A DNA stretch of 64,000 bases from Takakia lepidozioides. Its lineage: Eukaryota; Streptophyta; Takakiopsida; Takakiales; Takakiaceae. Every line of letters starts with the position of its first letter. Positions within the stretch are counted from its first letter, which is position 1. The DNA lies in contig CM060732.1 in NCBI GenBank assembly GCA_030704615.1, positions 62,787,053-62,851,052 on the forward strand, written 5' to 3'. Below the pieces are notes generated by a model. That model searched no databases, was not told where the DNA came from, and was given only the letters and a program-made list of their open reading frames with translations. A program made the position numbers and the translations under genes. Positions 46,201-57,591 of this stretch are shown piece by piece.

Positions 46201-49200
46201 GTGGCCTTGAACTCTGGTCAAGCATCTCATCTTGGTAAGGGTATTGTGTTTTTTGGGTCATATTTTTCGTCCAGGAATTGACTGACTGCACTCGGGACTT
46301 GGGTCCATAACCCAGGAATCTTGACTTGAGACATGTTTGTCTTTTGGTGGTATCTGAGCATGTTAACACGTCTTTCATACTTCACTGTTATTGGGAAAAG
46401 GTGCTGTTATATCAGGTTCTTGGCACGTGCCATGCCAAGGATTGCTTAGATCCTGGGAGAGAAAGGAATGAGGACACACCTAGCTCCTAAATGATGTAGT
46501 GATACTCACAAAAGACTAGACTAAATGCTTTACAGTCAGTCAGCCACATGCCTTGCCACCATCCCTACACCATCCTGGTGTGCTCCTAGCTGTAACTTTG
46601 AAGTTACCTGAGATTCTTTTGTCCCTCTGTAGTGGTGTTTAACAAACAGCATGCACGCAGGGGGAGGAGTATAAGCTTATGTGGAAACCTACAGTTGACT
46701 TCGTACGCATGGCCAGTCGACTAAATGCGATCATTGTACCATTTGGGATCATAGGAGCTGATGAAGCGTATGTATCTCATTATCTTCTTACTCAACCATG
46801 TTGCGCTGAAATCTTGTACATCTTTTAACACCATGCTTGTAGTGGCGTAGGCTGTGGATGGTTGATATTAGCATCATTGGTATGTCTCCAAATTTTATAG
46901 AGGGGAGGGAGGAGTACGAGTTGTCAATTTGTACTTCACCCCATTGGAAGCAGGACAGCTGGATGGGCAATTTAGGCAAACCTAACTCTTGGCACATCTT
47001 GAATGCCAGATTCTGGCTTGCTCTACAGAATGAGCAGGCCATTCTAGCAGCATTTGGCTGTAACTGATGCGACAGGAGGATGCATAGGAGGGCTTGGCCT
47101 CTCTCTTAAGAAGAACACATAAATGCTTGCATTGTCATTCCATCGTAAGGTGGTGCCATTCCCCCCCATCAGTGCCAGGATGCATCGGAAGAGTTTGTGT
47201 GCTGACAGTTGGTGCAGACGGCACTAAACTTGCAAGTGGATGGGATAACAAATCCATGATAGGAACCCATTTTGCACCAGAAGCAAAGTGGAGAGACAAA
47301 GCATAATGTCTTCTCCTTGTTCCGTGTGTACTACTAGTTCCTGGGCAGATACTTCTTGTCTACCACAGGCAAAGTCGAGAGATTAAGCATCATTCGTTCC
47401 TCTTTTACTGTACCTACTATGAGTTCTTTCGGTAGATTTTGGTGTCTTTAGAGAGTCCTCATGCCTGGCAGAGGCCTGTAACTATGATTACACAAAGTGA
47501 AGAGCAGCTTACCTGCATGCAGCACTCCACCATTATGCAACATTGACAATTTGAGTTGCTCTTTGCTTTCTGCTTTTGAAGCCCAAAACACTATTGGCGG
47601 AGATCTCACTCTTCCAACCCCAATTGTGCTGAGGCATAATGTATCCTATAGACCCTCCTTGGCTTTATGTAGACCTAATAGATTCCTCTTTTTCTAGGCA
47701 TTCCGTCTTCAGGCAACTTTTGGTGTATTTTGTTGGGGGGCCCTTGGGACACCCCTGTGCACATTACAAACATTTTTTCTTTTCCATCTTTCCAATGTAG
47801 ATTGTCAACATTCATGTCAGGAGGTTACTCTATGATTCAGCCACCGGTACATTGGCTGATGTGTGCAGATATAAGATCATGTTTGATGCGAATGATATAC
47901 TGAGGTCTCCTATTGGACCTCTCATACAAGCTGTTTATGCACGGCTGGAGTTAAGCACAGATAATATTCACCCCATAACTGCACTTCCTGTGTTAAATAT
48001 ACCCAGGTACACTGTTTGGATTAATCCCCGTGACATTTTCTTTTCTGTTATTTTCCATGTCTCTTTGTAGTGCTACATAGGCAGAAATGGAAATTCAGGG
48101 AGTTGGTGTCAGAGCCTGCTATCTTGCTCATCTGCATAAGTCAAAGGTGTCAGGCAGTCAGAATGTGAGTAGTTTGTGGGCTTGTTGGCAGTTTGATTCC
48201 AGCCCCTTCAATCGAACGTATCTACATCCATTTTGCACAGCCCATCGACACTGCAAACTACACTTGTGACCTTAGCAATAGAGATGAGGTATGTGTGGGG
48301 CACAAGCTATCCTTGTGTATGTTTTGGAGAGCTGAACATGTTCAACATTATTTTGCTCCAGCTAGAGCTTTGTGAACAGGGTCTATATTGGAGGGCAGTC
48401 CCACATAGCGCAAATGAATATCGTCAGACGTGTGTGCACAAGAGACAAAAGAGGACGATATGTGGTTATTGGTGAGTAATGAGTATATCAGCTTGGATTC
48501 GCTTGAAGGACATTGTCAGTCCAGGATTCTTGGTTTTCTTGAATATTATTCACCCACCAGGGTATGGAAGTTGCCATAGTTGCCGCTCCCAGTCATAGGG
48601 ATGTGAGTTTTGTATGACCAGTTTTGACACCACAATAGAAAGCTCAATGTTGATATCAGCATGAAATTGTAAACTCTTTACACAAGGGTTGTCACACTTC
48701 GGAAATCAAAGGGGGCAGAATAGAGAGGTGCTTAAAATTGGAATTTTCCTCCTCCACTATGCCATGCAAGGTCTTTTGATGCAGCATGAAGAGTTTCAAC
48801 TTCAGTTTTTGGGTGGTGTTGCCATAGGCCTTGCGGACATGACCAGCTGTCAAGTTACAGGATGTTGCCTAGTATGAGATCACTGACGTGCTGTGCTTGG
48901 TGTTGGACTTTGTGCTTGCACCTCTGGTGATCTCTATCCCGATGGATGGCAGTGCAAAGACCTTTATTGTATGGTTTCTGCTTTCACCCTTAAATGTCTG
49001 CATTAGACCTTGTATCTATCTGGATTTTATATTTTACTTTCAATGTTCCCCTTGCTGCATGTTGGCGAAGTGTGAATGTCAAGGAGTTGTCTCATCAATA
49101 CTCATCTGGCATGTGGAGTGTTGCTTCTGCAGTAGCATATATATGCAAGAGGTAGACACTTGTATGTAGGAACATCTCTTCCCAGCTTATGATTTTCCGA

Positions 49201-50711
49201 ATGTTTGGAGAGACTACACGGGTGCTCATATTGTGGGGGTGGGACCATGCTGAGATCAGTATTCGTAAAGCAGAAAGTGGAGGACAGCATTCATCTTCTG
49301 AAAGAGATCCGAAAGAAAGATCCGGTATGCTGTACAGTCCTGTACTTCTCTTTTCTGCCACAGGTTTTCTTTTCTTCTGTTTACTCTTAGTGCTGACTTT
49401 GAAGTTTCTCCTCTTTGTTTCCAGGGTGCTCTAGGGCTGAACTTCTGTGTCTGTAATAGTCTCATTTGATTGGTGAAGTGTCCGATGGTTCCCTTTGCCC
49501 TTTCAAAAAGTGAGAGAAACTTAGTATCCTTGCACACACTGTTGGACATGAAAAGCCAGTGGGCTGTCTTAGCAGCTAGTCACTAGTCACTGCTATTCAA
49601 AAAAATGGGTGGGTTGTCTTGTACTGTATTTGATTCTCTAAGATACAAGGCTGTAGTCATCATGTTCGGTCGTTCCTTTTTGGTTGTTAAACCTACTATT
49701 TGGGCTAAATCCCTATGTGGCAAGAACCCATTCATCGAAAACAAGTAATGAGCAAAGATGATGTCTGCAGATGTCTTGACCCACTGTTTCCTGGCAGTCA
49801 CCCAAAAATTTAAATGGTGGATTTAGGGTGACTAGGTAGATGGAAAGGCACCCTACGAGTGCTACCCTCCCACAGATCTGAGCTTACCACGGTGATCTAA
49901 ATGAATGATTGAGCTCTGAAGAAAGCTGGAGAGTTTTCAAAATAACCAGTGTTGCATGTAGGGTAAACACTCTTAGGCACTGTTATATCATATGGATGCA
50001 ACTGGATCTCGTTGTTCGATTGCTCAAAACAGTTGCAGAAAGGATCTGGGTGCCAGTATGCTTTAACAAGTTCGGCCATCCCCTACTTTTGGGAATTTGG
50101 CATGTTTGAAGTCCACATGCCATGTCCTTTCATGGGTCTTCCAAAGCTAAGATCTAAAATTTTAAAGCTGGGTGTTAATTATAATAGTTTTTGGGGTTGG
50201 TGGATTTCTAGGAGAGGTCGTTGCCTGTGCGGTTGTTCGCCAAAGTGATGCGTTTACTGCCAAAGATCCCTCCCAGGGTCCATGCAATGAACCGGTGAGT
50301 TTTTATTGGATGGGAAACTGTGTTGACGGCAGTTACCCAACTCAGTACCTATCTTTCTGGTGTGAGGGTGCCAAATGCTGAAACATCCAGTTCGACATGG
50401 GTGGAGGTTGTTAAGTTGAAGAGGAGAATGGCAGACAGAATATCCTAGAGCTTGGTGCAGCATAGGTAGTTGTTTTGAAGTCACTCACGTGTAGTAGATT
50501 TACTCGCTTTGTTGAGATCTCTATGCTTCAAAGGTGTTTGCACTCTTCATCTCAAACATGTAAAATATAAATATGGAGTGCATGAGGTGAAGGGCTGTAA
50601 CTAAGAATGAGTTTTTCTTACAGTGTTCACAACCTGTCCTTGAGGATAATGTCACACACAGATTATCTTCATTTTATCAACAACATGCACTCTCTCTTGT
50701 ACCCTGATTGA
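30961..50711 (+). CDS. PES: Phytyl ester synthase / DGAT-like plastid acyltransferase, 19 inferred exons
   Basis: Exons: 30961-31257, 32065-32324, 33786-33990, 34688-34792, 35653-35832, 36325-36422, 36764-37010, 37158-37214, 44891-44965, 45374-45453, 45878-45926, 46131-46187, 46661-46767, 47869-48006, 48192-48288, about 48361-48379, 49260-49324, 50212-50294, 50624-50711. They join in phase to about 768 codons, the expected length. Exon 1 encodes a Ser/Thr/Arg-rich plastid transit-like peptide. The alpha/beta-hydrolase half shows LLYVPGMDCTG, the nucleophile elbow GESFGG, an Asp in AAAKDRVLSS and a His in ESGHTILLEDS. The acyltransferase half shows GNHTMFGVYDSP and LLFPGGAREV. Arabidopsis PES1/PES2 esterify phytol and diacylglycerol in plastids during chlorophyll breakdown. 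Exon 16 is the least certain, and the exon 11 donor appears to be GC. Introns 5, 8 and 9 hold LINE sequence. Expression cannot be judged. Confidence 0.88.
36100..36212 (+). mobile_element. LINE 3' tail in PES intron 5
   Basis: Contains GGGCCTGCTTATGGAGGCCC, TCGTCCCATAAGCTCT, GGACATTACAAAGTATC and a short CATTT repeat. The same 3' end is seen at 45239-45335 and, inverted, at 11775-11880. It is severely 5'-truncated. Confidence 0.75.
37216..37244. repeat. (TC)n microsatellite at start of PES intron 8
   Basis: About fourteen TC units lie between the exon 8 donor and the first base of LINE copy A. It may be the insertion target. Confidence 0.95.
37243..38401 (+). mobile_element. LINE copy A, 5'-truncated
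   Basis: The C-terminal part of a LINE ORF2 starts at YLGVEFSSN and runs through KKTMLCRVIRPALEYGSAIW to the CCHC finger CPLCGQSEDSIHFLMHC. It ends in a short 3' UTR (CTCCATTATAAA). It is nearly identical to the matching part of copy B, with a few single-base differences and indels, one of which breaks the frame near 37710. It lies in intron 8 of the PES gene, same strand. Confidence 0.88.
38402..43270 (+). mobile_element. LINE copy B, near full length, inactive
   Basis: It starts directly after copy A, with a putative 5' UTR at 38402-39000. An N-terminal frame near 39090 is followed by three tandem 140-bp repeats. An APE-type endonuclease remnant (LRLATFNFSGLTNQRKQL, about 39673) comes next. 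RT motifs include YKAGGPDGIVNELIK, NYRGITLLNAVGK, FFLDVKKAYDTVWRDGLW, GVAQGCTLSPLLF and the catalytic FADDFAG box (about 41881). The same C-terminal segment and CCHC finger as copy A follow. Frame changes near 41500, 41830, 41970 and 42440 make it inactive. The 3' UTR ends GTGGACGTTGTAAAGTG, resembling the 3' end of the (CATTT)n LINE family. Confidence 0.88.
39205..39620 (+). repeat. Three tandem 140-bp units inside LINE copy B
   Basis: Units begin at about 39236, 39377 and 39517 with (G/A)GATTTGGTA. They share ACACAAGACGA(A/G)CAAA and GTAA(T/C)TGTCCCC. They lie between the N-terminal frame and the endonuclease. Confidence 0.85.
43271..44435. other. Rest of PES intron 8, unassigned
   Basis: Besides the short inverted LINE tail at 43826-43862 no gene or repeat is recognised here. 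Confidence 0.4.
43826..43862 (-). mobile_element. LINE (CATTT)n tail remnant
   Basis: On the minus strand it reads CGGACGTTATAAAGCACC followed by CATTT repeats, the same 3' end as the LINE fragment at 11.8 kb. Only the last bases can be matched with confidence. Confidence 0.6.
44436..44525 (+). mobile_element. Diverged LINE C-terminal remnant
   Basis: Reading PLCSTQTGQVYGHSFSKQ and then LLRSTI, it parallels the extreme C-terminus of LINE copy B (CPFCSRSNWARGQWPQGYGK then QRLMSTI). An older copy of the same family lying in PES intron 8. Confidence 0.55.
45239..45335 (+). mobile_element. LINE 3' tail in PES intron 9
   Basis: Contains GGGCTGCTTGTGGAGGGCCC, TTGTCCCATAAGCTCT, GGGCACTATAAAGTATC and a short CATTT repeat. 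Same family as 36100-36212. Confidence 0.75.
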
Positions 50712-50756
50712 ACGACTTCTGAATATATGCATCCCCAAAAGAGAGTCGTTCATGCT

Positions 50757-51175
50757 GGGTCTCACTAAACTTTCCCACTGCAGAGGGATCAACTCTGAAG
50801 TGAAAAAAACCATGCTTTGCCGGGTTATTAGGCCTGCCTTGGAGTATGCATCTGCAGTATGGGTTGATAACTCCAACCAGGCTGAGTCTCTAGAATTAAG
50901 TGGGGGTGCTTAAGGATTGCATGTCAGCATGCTCCAAAACAGCCAACGTGGCTGTTCGGGGTGAGTTTGGCATCCTTCCTTAAGCTCCAGACGAGATGAA
51001 TTCAAGGTCAGATGGTTGGGTCAGCTGCAACATGTCTTATATCAGATATCCTAAGTTCTTGGAAGTGGATTGCCCTGTCAAACAGGCTAAGTCCTGGCGG
51101 AAGAGAGTAGAAGAGTTTTTCAAGGATCTGAATCTAAGCCTGCAAGTCTTGACCCAGCTGGATAAATCTGACTTA
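50757..51175 (+). mobile_element. LINE copy D, left part
   Basis: A diverged copy of the LINE A/B C-terminal segment, from GGGTCTCACTAAACTTTCCC to CTGGATAAATCTGACTTA. It starts about 45 bases past the PES stop codon, is 5'-truncated and has indels. Its continuation lies at 63138-63403, on the other side of the pogo-like element. Confidence 0.88.
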
Positions 51176-51537
51176 TGGTAGATGAACCTAATTCAAACCA
51201 CTTTTAACAATGGACCCTTGGATAAATACGCAAAACCAACCACATGCAAAGCTAGAAAGGCTCATATCTTACAAGTGGTCCAGCTTAGATCACGTGGTGG
51301 GCAATAGTCACCTCTTTTAGATCAAGGTCGATTATGATGACAGCAGCGAGTGGAAACCTTAATAATTACTGGCGGTTCATATTTGAAATAGTGCTGAGGG
51401 TGGTGTATTGATCCACTTGGGTTCCGGAAGACAGCTCGCCAAGTGCTCGGCCCACGCTCCACATCCCTGCGGCTTGAAGGTTATGCCTCCAATCCAACCT
51501 TGTTTCTTGCATGCTAGGTGATTCTAGTACCACTTGA
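51176..51537. other. Left flank of pogo-like element, unassigned
   Basis: Between the left inverted repeat and the Gypsy gag ORF no LTR matching the 3' Gypsy LTR could be seen. The exact border between the DNA transposon and the Gypsy sequence is therefore unknown. Confidence 0.4.
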
Positions 51538-53400
51538 TTGAGATCTGGAAGACAGAGGTCCATGAATAATTCAGGAAAACCGCTGGCCGAAAGTGTAGTA
51601 GAGGTGAATGAGGGATCGGACAACCTGCAGGTAGGTAATTTCATGGTGAGTGATGATGAATTTTTGAATGTTGGGACAATGGGGGCAGTTGTGGAGTCCC
51701 CAACTGGTATTCCATTAGTTGATGAGGAGTTTGGGATAGCCACCCTCGAGGGCCTTTCTGTCTATGATCGGCGTGATGAGGCCTTGGAGGCTAGATGGAC
51801 TGAGCCTATGCTGGCTAGGGAATTATACATTCTGCCCTCCCATCCTCCTCATGACCAGGGGATCGAAGGGTCTGGTTCGGATGTATGGGCTACTGCGAGC
51901 AGTATGCCGGCCCAGGTTGCTGACTTGAGTCCTAGGGTGCTGCCTGTTGTGAATTTCCCTAGTCCTACTCTCGGGGGAGGGAACTTGTTGCCTGTGAATT
52001 CGGGTATGCATGTGGGCAGTCTTCCTGTGTTGAACATCCATGGTGTTGTTCAAGGTGGAGGTGTCATGATGCAAGGGCCCTCTAGTATGTCTGCTGCTCT
52101 GCCTCCTGCCATAGCTGGTCAATCTGTGGGGGCTCTCCCTGCTGCACAGGCTGGGGTGCCACCACATCTTGTCTCTAGCCAGTCCATAGGTATGTATGCT
52201 AGCAATATCCTTCTTGGCAGTATCCGATCTGTGTCAACACAGCCGGTGGGAGTGGCATCCACTTTTCCCATGAGTGGCATGCCACAAACCCACTTGCAGT
52301 CTACTAACCCTGCTGCTCAGCCAAGTGCGGCAATACCTGCTCTTCCCATGGGCACGGTGGCACCACGTCTATCAGCCTGGATATGTGCATGGTAATGCTG
52401 CTCCCATAATTCCCTGTTGCCCTGCTCATGGATCTGTCCTCCCTGGTCATATCAACCATAGCCTACCTTGTCATCTAATCCCCCAGCTGACCACTCAACC
52501 TTACCCCGAATACACAATGGGAGAAGACTTTGATAGATATCTTCAGATGTTTGAAGTCATTGCTAGTGTCAATGGGGTGCCTGAGAATTTCAAGATGGCG
52601 ATCTTTAGGATGAGTATGAAGGGACCAGCTCGTGACTTACTGCATGCAGCCGTGATGGATGATCCCAGCCTTAACTGGGCAACTCTGGTGGAATGGGCAA
52701 AGACCTTGTTCAAACCTCCTGAGAGGCCTCTGGATTGCTTTACCAAGCTTTCGGCTAGGACTTACCAACATGGGGAATCTTTGTGGAAATATTACATGGA
52801 TCTTAAGTTTGCTGCTGTTGAAAACATCATAGACCCGATAGAGAGGGATCGTATGGTTAAAAGGTATTTTCTCCTTGGGTTGTCTTCCACTATTCAGAAT
52901 TGGGCTCAGCGACGTCATTTTTTTGATGACAAGACTATGTTAGCAGAAATTAATCTTAAAATGGCAGACTTGGCTGACAGCAAATCAATGCACCATCGTG
53001 CCAAGTTTCAAGCTCCAGTGGGCTCAGAGCTTGGCATGTCTGCAACATCCTCACCCTATGTTCCTCCTGCTAAGACATGTAAGGCTGATGATTTTACTCT
53101 TCGGGGGTTGGCTAATACTGTGGGAAGTCTTAGTGAGTCAGTGGCCACTCAGTTTGCTGCCATGCAGGCTCATCAACAAAGATGGCAGCCTCGACACAGC
53201 CAAGGAACAACAGAGGGTAACAATAGAGGTCGAACCCAGACTGGGCAAGCCTATGAGGGCAATCGTGCTGTCTGTTAGATTTGTGGGTCTTTTGAACACT
53301 GGACGAAGCATTGTCCAGACAGAGCAGGGCTACCAGAGTTGATCAAGAACAAGAAGACAGCCAATGGCTCTTCCCCTCCTTTAAACTAGCCCGATCTCTT
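51538..53400 (+). pseudogene. Gypsy gag
   Basis: A first frame (51538-52395) encodes a low-complexity, Gly/Pro/Ser-rich N-terminal region. The capsid core lies in the next frame (52274-53278): YTMGEDFDRYLQMFEVIASV, MKGPARDLLHAAV, YQHGESLWKYYMDLKFAA. The zinc knuckle reads C-(TAG)-I-C-GSFEHWTKHC at about 53273-53320, with an in-frame TAG between its first two cysteines. Gag packages element RNA; both the frame change and the stop argue it is inactive here. Confidence 0.8.
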
Positions 53401-53519
53401 GGGAAGGGGGCAAGAGGTCCATCATCTACCAACCCTGTTTCTTCTGTTCCGATTCAAGCTGTTCTATCTACTAACTTCAAAGCTTTGCATTGTCCTCTCA
53501 GTGGGCAGACTGCTGGCCA

Positions 53520-54069
53520 GCAAATCAGTCCCCTCATGGCGCAGTGCCATATCCATGAGCTCAGCTTTCCCTGTGTGGTTGATACTGGATGCACTATATC
53601 TGCCATACCTTTAAATGTTGTGAGAGTTCTTGGTCTTAAACTATGCCCTGCCACAGGCATTGAGGTGCTTATTGCAGATGGATCCAGGTATGAGCCCTTA
53701 GGACTAGTCATTGTTCCCATCAGAATTCATAAAAAGGAGGTTGTGGTTACCTGTATAGTCACCATTGGAGATCAATTCCTTCTCGGCCTTGACTGGATGA
53801 CCGGAGCTGGTGCCACCATCAGCCTAGCAGACTACTCCCTTCGCTTTAACAATGGAGAAGGACATGAAGTAGTGGTTCCCTTGAAAGCAGTAAAGATCAA
53901 GGTTGGGTCTGCTACAGCCAATTTATCCCGAGTCCAAGCCCTGGTAAAGGAGGTACAGCAGAACTCTCACTCCAACCTCAATTGGATTTCTACAAGTTTC
54001 AGCCTGATCTTCAACTCTTATATCAGTGGCATGTTCCTGGTGCTAGGGATAGGACAGGGGTGCCCATAG
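53520..54069 (+). pseudogene. Gypsy protease
   Basis: FPCVVDTGCTISAIPLN (about 53568) holds the aspartic protease active site, with DTG followed by Cys. FLLGLDWMTGAGATI follows as the second conserved patch. The frame is lost near 53980-54060 and continues in another frame toward RT. Confidence 0.8.
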
Positions 54070-55998
54070 CTATTCCAAAGAATTCTACGTTAATTCGTGC
54101 ACCTCTCAACATCACCATCCCTGCCTTGACCCAAAGGGTGGTTAAGTCTGGTTTGGCTTTCTTGTGTCCCGCTTCTCATTTCCTAGAAGTTGAGGGTTGG
54201 AGGAGATTGACTGCTCTTAAGCACTGCCTGGTGGCCACTGGTGTTCTTGATAGAGGATATAGACAGGAGGTTAAGATCTTGATTGCTAATCCTGAACGCT
54301 TCCCTGTGACTATTAAAAAGGGCCCCTTAGATACGGTTGTTGCCTTTGCTGCAGTTGCACCACCACCTGCTCCTGATCTCAGCCTGGGAGGTAAGAAGGC
54401 CATCACCAAAGTTTTATCTGAAATCAAGTTGGGCACAACTCTCTCCTCTGGACAAAGGAGAAAGGTGGAAGTGCTTATTGCAAAGAATCTAGATATTTTC
54501 AGTTTGGGATCCACTAACCTAGGGCGCACTCCTATTCTTCAACATGACATATTTGTCACTGAAGGGGCTCCTATTAAACAATTTGCATACCGAGAGAGTG
54601 TGAAGGAACGTGTTATCATCCAAGAAGAAATCCAGAAGATGCTTGATGCTGGTGTGATTAAACCTTCAGTCTCTCATTGGGCTAGTCCAATTGTCCTAGT
54701 TGGAAAGAAAGATGGCACAACCCGCTTCTGTATTGACTGCAGGAAGCTGAATGACATCACAAAAAAAGATGCCTATCCTACCCAGGATTAATGAGACCTT
54801 GGATCAACTACATGGTGCTACAATTTTCTCCTCTCTTGATCTTGCATCTGGCTTTTGGCAAGTTCTTCTTACTGAAGCAGCCGAAAAAAAGACCTCATTT
54901 GTGTGTCGTATGGGTAAGTACCAATATGAGACCATGCCTTTTGGTTTGTGCAATGCCACCTCTACTTTCCAACGCCTCATGGACATTGTCTTGGGCAATC
55001 TTCGCTGGGAGTGTGCTTTAATTTATGTTGATGATATCAATGTTTACTCAGCCAGCTTTGACGCTCACTTAGCTGATCTGCAGCGTGTCTTCAGCAAATT
55101 GCGCACTGCAGGCCTTAAAATGAAGCCCAAGAAATATGAACTATTCATGCCTGAGCTCCACTTCCTTGGTCATATTCTGTCCAAAGATGGTTTGCTTCCT
55201 GATCCTGCCAAGCTTGAGTCTGTTTGGGGCTTTCCTATCCCCAGGGATAAACATTGTATCAAATCATTCCTTGGTCTGGCCTCTTATTACCGGCGCTTCA
55301 TAAAGAACTTTGCTAAGCTTGCTCACCCTCTGACCAAGGTGTTGTGCAAAGATGCCAGGTTTGAATGGACCTTCTCCCAGCAGGCTGCTTTTGACACCCT
55401 TCGCAAGGCTTTGTATTCAGCTCCCATCCTGATGTTTCCCAACTTTGAGTTACATTTCTTGCTTCAGACTGATGCATTTGATGTTGTCATCTCTGCAATC
55501 TTATGTCAAGTGGTAGAAGGCAAGGAGCATGTCATAGTTTATGCATCCCGTCGTCTAGATCGTCATGAACGGAATTATTCCATATCTGATAAGGAGGGTC
55601 TAGCCTTGGTCTTTGGTGTGAAGCATTTTCAGCAATATTTACATGGCAGCCGGTTTGTGGTAGAGACTGATCATCTTCCACTCAAAGCTCTTGTTAAGCC
55701 TAGGGAACTTCATGGCAGACTTGCTAGATGGGCCATGTACCTGCAGGAGTTTGACATGGATATAGTCTACAAGAAGGGCAAGGAAAATACGAATGCTGAT
55801 GCACTCACACGGATTGATCCTCATGTCAGCAGGCCTATGTTCACCTTGGATGACCTAGTTACTGCTGATGTTGCCCCTCCTCCTGATCTTGCCTCTCTTC
55901 TCAACCTTCTTTATGCAGATCAACAACCCTTGGACCTGGATTCCCATGGCATATTGTCTGCTTGGGGCTGGTCCAGCCTATCGGATGATCCTGGCTGA
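53982..55998 (+). pseudogene. Gypsy reverse transcriptase and RNase H
   Basis: The segment to about 54790 carries VSHWASPIVLVGKKDGTTRF and CIDCRKLNDITKKDAYP. One base is lost at about 54780, and the frame continues at 54751-55998 with LPRINETLDQLHGATIFSSL, MPFGLCNATSTFQRLMD and the catalytic YVDDINVYS. RNase H follows, with LQTDAFDVVISAIL and YSISDKEGLALVFGVKHF. It is a typical Gypsy RT-RH block interrupted by a single frameshift. Confidence 0.88.
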
Positions 55999-56229
55999 TT
56001 TATTCATGTGTTAGCATGTGTGGTGGATCTATCGCTTCGCGAGAATTCAGACAAGTTTTGGTGGAAGTTCCATGTTGTGTTTTAGTCCTTCTCTTTCATA
56101 GGATCCCGAGTTTGTTGTGTTTCGGCTGCTGCACTCCGGTGTGACTATTGGCTTGAGCCTCAAGGCCTGATTTGGCTGTCCATGAGTAGTAACAAATGAG
56201 GTGAAGGTATCCCTGGCTGGAGATCATAG

Positions 56230-57551
56230 GTGCAGGCACTCCAGACCACATTCTCTAAAACCCATTGTCTACATCTTATGTGTAGTGCAGTCATAGATGA
56301 TCAGCTACATGCTGCGCTACTCCAGCGATGTCAATCAGGGCGTTCGTCAGCTGGCCTTTCCGAGTCCTTGCGCAAACAAATTCTCTATCATGTGTCTACT
56401 CACCATTTTATGGAATATAAGCTTTTCAAGGAGCTCATTAGAGGAGGAGTGCCATGCTACTTGGAGGTGCCACCACGAAGCCAGCTGAATGCTTTATTGG
56501 AGCGTTTTCATTGTTCCTTGTATGCATGTCACCTTAGTATCAAAAAAACTGTGGCCCGCATCCAAGAGGTATACTATTGGCTGGGAATTCACCGAGACGT
56601 CACCGAATTCATCTCTAAGTGTGAAGGTTGTCGTGCTAACATTGCTCTCCCTAGGGCCCGGATCTTGTATGAGCTACAGCCTTTGCCTGTCACCCATGCT
56701 TTTGCTCGTGTTGGCATTGACTTGGTAGGACCCCTCACACTTACATCAAAGGGTCGAAGCTACCTTTGTGTTGCTACCGACTACTTGACTAAGTGGGTAG
56801 AAGTCCGGCCTTTGCGTTCCAAGGCTAGTGATGTTGTAGCTCAGTTCTTCTTTAATGAGATCCTTATGCGGCATGGGTGTCCTCGGGAGATACTAACGGA
56901 TCAGGGCAAGGAGTTTTGTAACCAGCTCCTCACGGTGGTTTGCTTCAACTTCGGTGTCAAGCATTCCACCACCGCCCCATACCATCCCCAGACCAATGGC
57001 CTTACGAAACGCTTCAACCAAACTCTTTGCCGAATGTTGGAGAAGAATGGCGCACTTACCAGGGAGTGGGATACCTTTCTTCCCCCTATTCTCTTTGCTT
57101 ATCGCACCGCCGTGCATGCTAGTACCAATAAGACTCATTTTGAGTTGATGTATGGTCGCAAGTGTGTTTCTCCTTTGCATTCTACCCCTCTTATCTCTAC
57201 TGTTGCTGATCTGGTTGATCTTGAGACCTTCGTTGAAAATCTTCATGCTCGCCATGCGGTGTCCATCCATGATGCCAAGACGAACATTGGTAAGGCTCAA
57301 CTAACCCAAGCCCGTAATTTTAACAAGCGTGTCAAGTATTCTAACTTGTTTCAGGTGGGACAGACCATGTGCGTTTGATTACAACATGGCAAGCATGCAT
57401 GCAAATCTAAGCTCAAGATCGACGGTCCATACTTGATCTATCAGATTTTACGTGGGCGACGTGCTCTTCTTCTTCCCCAAGGCTCTAACACTGAAGAACA
57501 GGATGAACCTGTTTTCTTTGACGGACTTGGTGCACTCCGAACTAGTTTTTG
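56230..57551 (+). pseudogene. Gypsy integrase
   Basis: 382 open residues to 57378, with a zinc-binding HHCC start (CEGCRANIALPRAR near the second pair), the core VGIDLVGPLTL and ILTDQGKEFCNQLL. The third catalytic acid, usually Glu in NGL-ER-N, is Lys here (NGLTKRFN), which should abolish strand transfer. A TGA at 57378 is followed by a matching C-terminal tail (LQHGKHACKSKLKIDGPYLI) ending at 57551. Confidence 0.85.
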
Positions 57552-57591
57552 ATCTCACGTGTATCAATGTGGAGGGGCGCACGGTGGGGTG

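Noticed and set aside
48361-48470. Longer exon 16 of the PES gene (SFVNRVYIGGQSHIAQ...)
   Set aside because: It is open and phase-compatible, but nothing like it is expected in the family at this place; a microexon fits the family length better. Kept as an alternative only.
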